Below are positions 6,817-14,856 of a stretch of DNA of 64,000 nt, piece after piece. Both the position numbers and the translations under genes were made by a program. The notes beneath the pieces are model-generated. The model saw only the letters and a list, made by a program, of their open reading frames with translations. It did not search any database and had not been told where the DNA came from. Position 1 is the first letter of the stretch. Each line of letters opens with the position of its first letter. Origin of the DNA: Phycisphaerales bacterium. Lineage in GTDB: Bacteria; Planctomycetota; Phycisphaerae; Phycisphaerales; SM1A02. The stretch is taken from positions 111,474 to 175,473 of the forward strand of contig JAQWNP010000014.1 of assembly GCA_029268515.1 (NCBI GenBank), in the 5' to 3' direction.

Positions 6817-9246
6817 TTAGTCGCAGAGCTGATAAGCAAAGCTAGTAAAGCCATCTGGTTCTAGATCAGGGATGTTGGCACAAGTGTCGCCAATCTCATC
6901 TCCATCAGTGTCTTCCAGATATGGTCCCACGCGGTGGAAAGGACCTGCAGAAGCTGCGCAGAAATCATCGAGTTCAACATTCCAAAGGAAGTGCTCTTGG
7001 TCATCCAAGGTATCAATGACGCCGTCGCCATTGTTGTCGTTGTAAGCACTAAATGGAAGATCATCGAATTCTGGAACCATAAGAACTTGAATATTAGGAG
7101 CAACAGTGAGAGCAGTATCAAGAGTCAAAGATACCTCTACTGTTTCACCAATATTCCAGGCATTGCCAGTCCACTGGAATCCTAGGGTACCCAGGCCAGT
7201 GAATAATTCTTGTTCCAGAAGCAGTGTTGGATGTGTTGAAGCATCACACCAGCTGATGGTTTCAAGATCTACTCCAGTGATGTCGTAGAAACGAACTCGT
7301 CCATCTACACCTGGAGTTCCTGTACCGGAACCGGGTGCGGATGAAAGGTCAGCCCACATCAAACGAGCTTGCTGGAAAGTTACGCCAGTTGCGCCTGAGT
7401 TGAACTCAACAGACATGTTGTACTGCATGTCAGGGGTGCCGTCGCCATCGGTGTCGATGGGATCTCGGTCATCCATGAAGAATGCAGTGTTGCCGTGAAG
7501 GCCATTGTTGACAACATTTGTTGGGTATGAAGGGCTACCGTTGCCACAACTACTTGGTCGCTCATATGCAGGATCGCATAGGAACGTTTCAACAGTAAGT
7601 ATGCCTGCACCTTGATCGCCATCATTCCAACCGCCGACGCGGATAAGAACAACGTCGCCAGTAACAGCTCCGACTGTGAGGTCAGAGTGATACGTGCTGC
7701 TGACATCGACGCCATCGTCACAGGTTGCGCTATCGTCATTGCAGCCTGCTGGAACCATGGTTGCACAGTCACGAGCTAGGAAATCTGCTTCGCTTGAGAA
7801 GACATATGCCACGAGGTCCGTGTCATAGCTTGTTGTGCCTGGAGTTGCGCAGGTTGTTATGCGAACGCCACCATCTGCAACTGCTGTCGTCTTGTACCAA
7901 AGGTCTTGGTAAGTCTGACCGTCATACTCATCACACAGTGCTGTGCCGTCAGTAGTGGCACCAGTTGTGTCATATGAGGTGGACGAATCCATTGTCAGTG
8001 CATATGCACTTAGGTCTGCATCGCAATTGTCATTTGGAAGTGCTGCGCAAACGAGTGAAGGATCAGAGCAGGGAAGCCCGTCTGAGAAGTTTCCGCCACT
8101 TGCTTCACACAAGGCAAGATTCGTGTCACTGCAAGTGCCTGTTGAGCTATCGCAACATGACCAGTCTGGCCATGCATCAGCGCAATCGACAACACCATCA
8201 GTGTTAATATCGTTTACTGCTGAAGCATTGATCCAGTAGGAAGCGATGAGTGGATCATTAGGCTGTGCTTGGGCAGAACATTCATCGAATGTTTGCTCAA
8301 CACAAGAACCATCTACGTAGAGGCAGAAGCCTAGATCGCCACAGCTGGCGCCGCTCTTACCAAAATCAACGAGCAGGGCAGAGAAGTCTGCCAGGTCTAC
8401 AGCACAGTCACCTGAGCAATCAAAGGTGCCATCAGAGTTATCAGGATCAGGACATGGAGCACCGTCACCTACTGGTCGAGGATCTGTTTCTGGGTCAACA
8501 GCAGCGCCGAATGAAACGAGCATCGCACTGAAGTCACTAAGATCGACACTGCCGTCAGCACGGTCTGGGATGTTGATTTCGTCGCCAGTATCAGGCAAGC
8601 CATCTGGGCCATCGCCGTTGCTATATGCGCCTGAACCACTTTGGTCCATGGTACATAAAGGGTTTAGGCTTGGGCCACAAAGTGCTTCTTCGCCCTCTGC
8701 TTGGTATAGAAAGTTCAAGCTTCCTGAAACGCAAGTCGCATCAAGTGCGCCTACGCCATCGTCATAACTTTCATAGAACTCTAAGTTCAAGAAGCCGTCA
8801 GCCAACGCAATAGCTGGAATGCCTGCGCCTTCAAGCTCAATCAACGCAAGGTTCATTGGAGTCGTAGGGCCATTGTCTACCGCTGGGTCACCAGTGGTGC
8901 ATTGTGCTTGCAAGCCACTGCCGTCACCAGAAGTATTGGTCCAACTGCCATCATAGAGGCCGAGTGTTACCAGGCCTCCTTCAGCATTGTTACCAAACAA
9001 GACTGTAGCCTCATTGACCCAGCTAGTGCTCTCTGTGCATAGAACGATATCGGTGTAACCGAGATGCGTCACAAGTGAGTTTATGCCAAGGTCAATACTT
9101 CGAGTTTCATTATTCGTAGAACCCTGGCCGTCCCAGAATTCCGCACCAGCCATGTCCTCGTTGTGGTCACTAGCGAGTGAACTTCCGAGAACCATAGTAA
9201 TTGTCACGACTCCTGGTGCAACAAGAGTCACTGTCTTATTTCTCAT
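6817..9246 (-). CDS. Exported protein with internal dockerin-like doublet
   Basis: The start is placed at the ATG at 9246 because it has a strong ribosome binding site (GAAGGAGG, 9 bases upstream) and begins a good signal peptide (MRNKTVTLVAPGVVTITMVL...LAS); the open frame extends further upstream without a comparable signal. The 809-residue product is acidic and cysteine-rich. Near residues 229-245 and 280-296 it has two EF-hand-like calcium motifs (GSVDLSDFSAMLVSFG and CAVDLADFSALLVDFG). Around the middle is a segment with a DLWY core and spaced cysteines resembling beta-sandwich domains of planctomycete surface proteins, and near the C-terminus further Asp-rich loops (DTDGDGTPD, NNGDGVID). 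A strong terminator follows. No enzymatic motif is visible; a surface or extracellular structural or adhesive role is inference. Confidence 0.75.
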   Translation of the reverse strand: MRNKTVTLVAPGVVTITMVLGSSLASDHNEDMAGAEFWDGQGSTNNETRSIDLGINSLVTHLGYTDIVLCTESTSWVNEATVLFGNNAEGGLVTLGLYDGSWTNTSGDGSGLQAQCTTGDPAVDNGPTTPMNLALIELEGAGIPAIALADGFLNLEFYESYDDGVGALDATCVSGSLNFLYQAEGEEALCGPSLNPLCTMDQSGSGAYSNGDGPDGLPDTGDEINIPDRADGSVDLSDFSAMLVSFGAAVDPETDPRPVGDGAPCPDPDNSDGTFDCSGDCAVDLADFSALLVDFGKSGASCGDLGFCLYVDGSCVEQTFDECSAQAQPNDPLIASYWINASAVNDINTDGVVDCADAWPDWSCCDSSTGTCSDTNLALCEASGGNFSDGLPCSDPSLVCAALPNDNCDADLSAYALTMDSSTSYDTTGATTDGTALCDEYDGQTYQDLWYKTTAVADGGVRITTCATPGTTSYDTDLVAYVFSSEADFLARDCATMVPAGCNDDSATCDDGVDVSSTYHSDLTVGAVTGDVVLIRVGGWNDGDQGAGILTVETFLCDPAYERPSSCGNGSPSYPTNVVNNGLHGNTAFFMDDRDPIDTDGDGTPDMQYNMSVEFNSGATGVTFQQARLMWADLSSAPGSGTGTPGVDGRVRFYDITGVDLETISWCDASTHPTLLLEQELFTGLGTLGFQWTGNAWNIGETVEVSLTLDTALTVAPNIQVLMVPEFDDLPFSAYNDNNGDGVIDTLDDQEHFLWNVELDDFCAASAGPFHRVGPYLEDTDGDEIGDTCANIPDLEPDGFTSFAYQLCD

Positions 9247-10053
9247 GGCTTTCCAGCCTCCTTCTTCTCTTCTGTTTCCAAACAAAAAAAGCGGACGATG
9301 TACCGATATGTGATCTATCCGTCTAAGTTGAGCACCCATGCAACGAGCATAGAGTGCTGATAACTTCGATTCTTTGGTGTTGGAAGTTTCTTCCTCTCGT
9401 AGCTTCCAAAACCGTTAGCGGAGCATTTGCTTGTTGCAAACTTCCTAAGTTGTCAAGCGACCAGCATGGGGGTGATATGAGCTAGTCGCAACCTCTCCTA
9501 CTCAAACGTCTTACCCAATAATGCGACTGTGAGAAGCATTATTATCGAGACCCTAGCCAGATCCTTACCATAGGGGATAAGTACCATGGTTCTTATAGGC
9601 AAAGGGAAGAATGTTTAGCTTCCTGGACCTACGTCCCCTCCCAGAAACACTCTTTGCATTATCTTCCTTTAGGGGCACATCTTGCAAGTGAAAAGATGCC
9701 GCTAAATTAAGACGATTTCTTATGCCTTCAGTATGACCGCTATGAGGCGGTCCGGCCAGAGAAACCATGCACAAAAATGCAGGTAAATCTCTCAGACCTG
9801 CCTTATTACGCGCATCTGAGCCGGATCTGCCTACGCAGATTTGGTCCACTTCTTCGTTTTAAAGGGGCATGAGGGTGTTTTCTTGACGCTTTGCAGCCGT
9901 ACCTTGGCTTATTGAGCGATAAAATCAGGTTTAGGAGCTAGATAGCCCGTTCTGGGAGATATATCTTAGCCACGCCCTGGCCAAAGAATGTTTGAGGCAT
10001 GCACTTTTGGGTAAGAGAGCCAATATGGTTACTGACTCCAAATAGAGCCTCAT
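9247..10053. other. Long non-coding gap rich in inverted repeats
   Basis: No convincing gene lies between the two exported-protein genes. A 94-codon open frame on the - strand (9565-9849) has no ribosome binding site and an implausible composition. The first part of the gap (9247-9300) holds the ribosome binding site and leader of the downstream - strand gene. The stretch 9517-9840 is packed with perfect short inverted repeats and is listed separately as a candidate structured RNA. From about 9850 to 10053 I see nothing recognisable. Confidence 0.6.
9517..9840. ncRNA. Candidate structured RNA of unknown class
   Basis: In 324 bases I can pair: AATAATGC/GCATTATT (9517-9524 with 9536-9543), CCCTA/TAGGG (9551-9555 with 9571-9575), GCAAAG/CTTTGC (9599-9604 with 9652-9657) enclosing GTTT/AAAC and CTGG/CCAG, CATCTT/AAGATG (9678-9683 with 9693-9698), GACCGC/GCGGTC (9735-9740 with 9747-9752), TCCGGC/GCCGGA (9751-9756 with 9820-9825) enclosing AGAGA/TCTCT and TCAGA/TCTGA, and ATCTGC/GCAGAT (9825-9830 with 9835-9840). 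The pairs next to TCCGGC/GCCGGA share end bases with it, so some are alternatives. On the - strand two hairpins share a GTAG loop. It does not match the consensus of RNase P RNA, tmRNA, SRP RNA or common riboswitches that I can recall. The strand is undetermined; on the - strand it could be the long leader of the gene starting at 9246. Confidence 0.3.
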
Positions 10054-11769
10054 CTAGGGACTTGTCTGTCCATCATTGAGGGATCCGGGTGTGCTGGCTG
10101 TAAAGGTCGTCCAGGTGAAGTCTTCATAGGCGCTGCCCGAGCCGGTGAGTCCAATAGATGAACCCAGTCCACTTGAGCCCGATTCAGCAATTGGTATAGC
10201 AATGCTATTTTGGCCATCCGCAGGGCCATCGGTTGCCGTAAATTGGCCCTCATAGCTTAAAAACTGTGACACAACGCCATCTATCAGAATAGCGATGCCA
10301 TCGGGGCTCCCATTTTGGATCCCTGCCTGGTTGCGGTGGTAGAGCCTTCCGCCACCCACGTTGTCACCAGCAATAAAGTCGCTTGAGAGCGTCCAGGGGC
10401 CTTGATAAGTGGTGCCGCCGCTTCCGTTATAAAGGTAGACCTCTACATCCGCAGGATTGAGGCCATCAGATATGTAGATTTCTAGGAACTCTCCTGTGTC
10501 ACCGCCGGCATTGTCATAGTGAAGTTCATTGAGCCATGCCTGCTCGACTGGTTCGATGCAGGGGTCGCCATCACAAGTGACATCGTCGCCGAGGTATGAC
10601 CCTATCAAGCTGCCGCATTGTGCTTCTGTCATCACATCGCAAGAGTTTTCAGTATCCCCAATGGCGACATAGCAACATGCTCCAGTGACTTCTGGTTCAC
10701 ATACTTGGCCCCATTGGACCAGCATAGCGCTGAAGTCTTGGAGATCGACTTGGCAATCACCATTGGGTAAGGGCGCGAAATCTGAAAGCGGTCGGAAGGT
10801 CCCGTCGCCGGCAGTGCCAAATTCAACCAGGAGTAAGCTGAAATCTGAAAGGTTTACGATTCCATCAGGCTCGCCAGGTTGGCCATCTCCTGAAGTATCA
10901 GCACCACATTCTTCGGCAACTGTCAGATCACAGGGGTCGAAGTCATCGTTAATCGAAATACCAACAGATTCAACCAGATGCATCGATGAAAAACCAATCT
11001 CTGACGTTGTAGCCCAATCGGTGAGGCCACACTGTGTGGCTTCTGTGCGAACCCAGGAGTTGTCAGATTCACCAGCACTGTTGCTGCCAATGAGGAAAAA
11101 CCCTGGCACTGGGAATTCGGGACTTCGTTGTTCAGGGACAATGATCTCGATGAAAAGCCGCGTATCTGGAGGTAGGCTCACCGGTGGATTGAAGGTCGCA
11201 GTACTGATCTTGGGAAATCCATCAGCCTCTAGGAAGGTGAGATCAGTGCTGCCAAGGAGTGTCATACTATCTGTATTAGGTCTTTCAATGCCATCGTCAT
11301 CAAGATAGGCGTTGATTGTAAGCGTGATGTCCTGATTGTTTGACTGAGCTCCAAGAGTCACACAATCTAGAAGTGTTGGTTGTCCAGCAGCTGGGCCAAC
11401 GGAAAGATCATGATGGCGGCCAAACCAGTGTTGATAGTGGCCTAGCCCAGTGCTACAGAGGACGGAGTTGTCTGCCTCTACTGATGTTGGATCAGTGCTC
11501 TGTGTATAGACAAAATCACTGCAAGTTCCCATGGAGCGAAACGCAGTGTTTTGGGTATCCCGTTTCGGTTTTGCATGTCGAAATGCGCTGCTTGACTTGG
11601 AGAATTGAGGTCCATTTTCAGGAACAGTCATCGGACGATCCGAAATTTGTTCCATTACAGGCGCCGTGCCCGCTGCCAAGCAGATTGAAGCGCTACTGAG
11701 CATGCAGCTCAATGCAGATGCAATGAGAAATGTTGGGTTGGGAGTCACCGATAGATTCCTATAAAGCAT
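10054..11769 (-). CDS. Exported protein with dockerin-like doublet and lamin-tail-like C-terminal domain
   Basis: The ATG at 11769 starts a plausible signal peptide (hydrophobic stretch ending SASICLAAG); a TTG at 11790 is possible but adds charged residues, and neither has a clear ribosome binding site. The 571-residue protein has an N-terminal beta-rich region of unknown family, then two calcium-loop motifs near residues 301 and 337 (GIVNLSDFSLLLVEFG and CQVDLQDFSAMLVQWG), then a short cysteine cluster (GACCYVAIGDTENSCD...CDGDPC). The C-terminal part, beginning WLNELHYDNAGGDTGEF, resembles lamin-tail-type beta-sandwich domains of secreted bacterial proteins. It is second to last in a run of four co-oriented genes for exported proteins. 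No catalytic motif is seen. Confidence 0.75.
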   Translation of the reverse strand: MLYRNLSVTPNPTFLIASALSCMLSSASICLAAGTAPVMEQISDRPMTVPENGPQFSKSSSAFRHAKPKRDTQNTAFRSMGTCSDFVYTQSTDPTSVEADNSVLCSTGLGHYQHWFGRHHDLSVGPAAGQPTLLDCVTLGAQSNNQDITLTINAYLDDDGIERPNTDSMTLLGSTDLTFLEADGFPKISTATFNPPVSLPPDTRLFIEIIVPEQRSPEFPVPGFFLIGSNSAGESDNSWVRTEATQCGLTDWATTSEIGFSSMHLVESVGISINDDFDPCDLTVAEECGADTSGDGQPGEPDGIVNLSDFSLLLVEFGTAGDGTFRPLSDFAPLPNGDCQVDLQDFSAMLVQWGQVCEPEVTGACCYVAIGDTENSCDVMTEAQCGSLIGSYLGDDVTCDGDPCIEPVEQAWLNELHYDNAGGDTGEFLEIYISDGLNPADVEVYLYNGSGGTTYQGPWTLSSDFIAGDNVGGGRLYHRNQAGIQNGSPDGIAILIDGVVSQFLSYEGQFTATDGPADGQNSIAIPIAESGSSGLGSSIGLTGSGSAYEDFTWTTFTASTPGSLNDGQTSP

Positions 11770-11839
11770 AGTGGAACGTGTCCGTATCAACAGGGGCTCT
11801 GTTTATCTAAATGCAAAGACCTTTAGGTAAGGCTGGGCA

Positions 11840-14434
11840 TCAATCGCAAACGGTGCCGTATGCGACTAAGAATGCTGAGAAGTCTCCAAGATCCACAATC
11901 CCGCTGTCATCCAGATCATAGATTGGAAGATCGGCTGGATTGGTTGAGCCAAAGGCAACAAGGAAGCCCGAGAAGTCAGTCAGGTTGACGACGCCATCCC
12001 CGGAGAAATCTCCAGGACAATCGTTTGGTCCACCATCGCACTCAGGATTGACACTGCCAGGAGTATCAACACTGGCTGGATCATTGACGTCATAAAGACC
12101 AATAGCCCAAGTTCCAGTATCAGAACAGCGGTAGACATGACTGGGCATGAAATCACCATCTGGTCCGATCACAACTCCGCAGTAGTAAAAGTCACCAGGT
12201 GGATCAGATCCATTTGGCGATTCAACCACTGAAATACAGTCGACGATATCGGTATAGGGGGCCATGTCAGCGGTGCCATCACCATCTGAATCGATCATCA
12301 TATCGATCACGCCATCTTCATCGACATCAAGATCCGTACCAGGCACCACACTTGTGACCAAGTTGGCGACTAAGAAGTAAGTCAAGTTGTCAGAGTTCTC
12401 GAAGTTCAGTTCATTGTCGTTTGAAGACAGTACTAAGTCAGCGATTCCGGCGCTGTCATGTGTGTCTTCAGTTACGAGGACGAGGCCATCAGACTGGACA
12501 GTGATGCCATCAAGTCGGACCACACACTCAACAACGCCGTTGCCGGTCGTGCTGGTGCCTTCGCCAATGGCGATGAAGGCAATACCTGTGAGTGACGTGC
12601 CTGAATCAGCTTGGAGTTCGAAGAATTCCTGTGGGTCTCCACTGCCTGGCTCATCGATACGAAGCTCGCTGAGCTGCAAGCTTTCTGGCGGAGTTACTTC
12701 ACACTGATCTGCCAGGCCATTGCCATTGCCATCGGTCAGCACTCCAGAGGCAAAGTCACAGCTGTCCAGAACGTTGTTGAGGTTGCAGTCATTGCCAGCG
12801 AGTTGGCAGCTATCAAGCTTGCCATCGCCATCACAGTCAAGGCTCGGATCAGCATCAATTTGGCAAGCATCACCAATAGAGTCTTGGTCACAATCCGCTT
12901 GGTCTGCATTGGGAATGGTGGGGCAGTTATCAGTTGCATCAGGAACACCATCGCCATCAGCATCGGCTTCAACGGAGCATCCAGCGAATGGAGTGCCATC
13001 CTGCATCGTGCCAGCGGAGTGAGTTGATCCGCTGCTCATGCTTGCAGAGCTATGTTGGACCAATGGATCGAGCCCCGTGATATCTGGATCGCGTGTGACG
13101 GATTGGTCGCCGTTAGCTTCGCCTCCATAAGCGTAGGTTGCCAGGACAGCGCCGCCAGCATCACTCAATGAGATAGTGTCGCCACCATTATTGAAGCCCA
13201 AAGAACCGCTGGAAGAAGTTGTCACGGTAGCGCCGCCAAATTGTCCAACAGGTGATCCACCGCCGAAGACAACAACCGCGCAGTCAGCAGTCACTATTGT
13301 CCCTGCATCAAATACATGACGAACAGAAACAGCATCAGTGATTTGGTAGCCAGAGATATCTTGGTCAACGCCACTGATATTGACGAGCTCGATAAACTCA
13401 TCTTGAGTTGAACTGTTGTTCCCGTCATTGTTGGCATCATTGACTGAGCCAGGATCGGCCAGAATCTCATTAATGACCCAGACGCCTTCGCAGCCGTCGA
13501 GAATGCCATTGGCATCACTATCTAGGCTTGGATCAGCAGCGATGTCGCAGCTATCTAGAATGCTATTGTTATTACAGTCATTGCCAGCAATCTCACAGCT
13601 ATCAAGGACGCTGTTGTTGTCGCAGTCAAGGCTTGGATTTGCCTGTATGTCACACACATCACCGATGGAATTTTCATCGCAGTCAGCTTGATTTGTATTG
13701 AAGATGGTGGGGCAGTTATCCGTGTCATCGGGAATGCCATCACCATCGGTATCGAGGCCGATCGCCTCGCAACCCGAGAATTGTTGGCCATCGACCAGTT
13801 TTCCTGGGCTGTATAAGGATCCTTCACTATTGGTTGCATCAGTATGGATCACATAGGTGGAGCCGGTGATATCCGGATCTAACGTTATAGAGGCGTTTTG
13901 GCCACCTTCTGAGCCATAGGAGACTGAACTAAGAATAATTCCATTTTCATCTGAAATCGTGACGGTGTCGCCGCCATTGGTCAAGCCCAGGCTATTGCCA
14001 CTGGCTGTTTGTACTAACGCGTTACCAAATGGGCCAGTGGGTGAGCCGCCACCAAAGACGACCGCTACACAGTTCCCCGCGATAATCGAACCCTCTGGAA
14101 ATTCATGGCGAGCTTGAGCGGCATCAGAAATCACCCAGCCACTGACATCTAGGTCGACGGAGCTTGTGTTCGCGATCTCAATGAACTCGTCTTGGCTAGA
14201 GTCGCGTACGCCATCATTGTTGGCATCGCCAGTAATTCCACTTGCCGGATCAGCGTGAATTTCGTTAAGGATAAATGGTTCACTGCCTAGGCTTTTGTAA
14301 GTGTTGGCTTGGTGGCGATGGCCGATGCTGTTGCTTCTGTCTGCTGCGCCGAGCATGACACAAAGGCTAGCAGCGGTTGCTGATGTCAAACAGAGATTAA
14401 CGATGCTCTTGTGGCCTCGAACTTTGCTGAACAT
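11840..14434 (-). CDS. Exported lamin-tail domain protein with thrombospondin type 3-like repeats and C-terminal dockerin doublet
   Basis: The 864-residue product has an N-terminal signal (hydrophobic CLTSATAASLCVMLGA). It contains two closely similar lamin-tail domains (beginning FILNEIHADPASG and VWVINEILADPGS; both contain the VVFGGGSP turn), each followed by Asp/Asn-rich calcium repeats of thrombospondin type 3 form (DTDGDGIPDDTDNCPT and DADGDGVPDATDNCPT). A third, more divergent lamin-tail-like region (LQLSELRIDEPGSGDPQEFF) follows. The C-terminus is a dockerin-like doublet (GVVNLTDFSGFLVAFG near residue 812 and GIVDLGDFSAFLVAYG near 843) ending close to a terminal cysteine. The repeated lamin-tail plus calcium-repeat unit looks like an internal duplication. 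The ATG at 14434 has an AGAGGAA ribosome binding site. A cell-surface or matrix role is inference. Confidence 0.8.
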   Translation of the reverse strand: MFSKVRGHKSIVNLCLTSATAASLCVMLGAADRSNSIGHRHQANTYKSLGSEPFILNEIHADPASGITGDANNDGVRDSSQDEFIEIANTSSVDLDVSGWVISDAAQARHEFPEGSIIAGNCVAVVFGGGSPTGPFGNALVQTASGNSLGLTNGGDTVTISDENGIILSSVSYGSEGGQNASITLDPDITGSTYVIHTDATNSEGSLYSPGKLVDGQQFSGCEAIGLDTDGDGIPDDTDNCPTIFNTNQADCDENSIGDVCDIQANPSLDCDNNSVLDSCEIAGNDCNNNSILDSCDIAADPSLDSDANGILDGCEGVWVINEILADPGSVNDANNDGNNSSTQDEFIELVNISGVDQDISGYQITDAVSVRHVFDAGTIVTADCAVVVFGGGSPVGQFGGATVTTSSSGSLGFNNGGDTISLSDAGGAVLATYAYGGEANGDQSVTRDPDITGLDPLVQHSSASMSSGSTHSAGTMQDGTPFAGCSVEADADGDGVPDATDNCPTIPNADQADCDQDSIGDACQIDADPSLDCDGDGKLDSCQLAGNDCNLNNVLDSCDFASGVLTDGNGNGLADQCEVTPPESLQLSELRIDEPGSGDPQEFFELQADSGTSLTGIAFIAIGEGTSTTGNGVVECVVRLDGITVQSDGLVLVTEDTHDSAGIADLVLSSNDNELNFENSDNLTYFLVANLVTSVVPGTDLDVDEDGVIDMMIDSDGDGTADMAPYTDIVDCISVVESPNGSDPPGDFYYCGVVIGPDGDFMPSHVYRCSDTGTWAIGLYDVNDPASVDTPGSVNPECDGGPNDCPGDFSGDGVVNLTDFSGFLVAFGSTNPADLPIYDLDDSGIVDLGDFSAFLVAYGTVCD

Positions 14435-14856
14435 GATTGGATTCCTCTTTCTCTCCGGTCCACCTATTTTTGATAGGCGGTGACTGTGGGCATTGCTTCG
14501 TGGACATTCTGTGCGATGAAGTACGACTCACTGATGCTGGCAGATCGATGTTCTGCAACAGCAAGAAATAGTGAAATTTTTCGTTAAGGCTTCTCTGGCT
14601 TATGTGAAGACTCTCATGACCGATCGCCAGATGTTCCTCCCTCTCTCTGTCTTGACCAGCGTATGTGGGCAAATTCCTGACTGCAGAATAAGCGTGAGCT
14701 TTCCTGCAAGTCCTCTCTCCACTACCACTTTACGGCAATCTCGGGCGGCTGAGTAGTACAAAACCATGGATATCCCATATACCTTCTTTGGGCCTCCAGG
14801 ACTTCAAAAGGTCTGGTGAGGCAGTCGTAGAGATCGAGCTACACGCCTCAGCTTGG
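14435..14856. other. Intergenic leader region without visible gene
   Basis: This 422-base gap separates two co-oriented exported-protein genes. Near 14461-14482 an imperfect inverted repeat (CACC...GGTG around TAT/ATA) lies about 30 bases ahead of the ATG at 14434 on the - strand. Short open frames here have no ribosome binding site and unnatural composition. I see no terminator with a T-run after the stop at 14857. Confidence 0.5.

Noticed and set aside
9735..9800. Partial resemblance to a glycine riboswitch (AGAGA...AAATCTCTCAG)
   Set aside because: The conserved CACCGAAGG and the GCAAA/AAAGGAC parts are missing, and no glycine-metabolism gene follows on the matching strand.
9565..9849. 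94-codon open frame on the - strand
   Set aside because: No ribosome binding site, no recognisable family, and it coincides with a hairpin-rich segment whose base pairing explains the sequence better.
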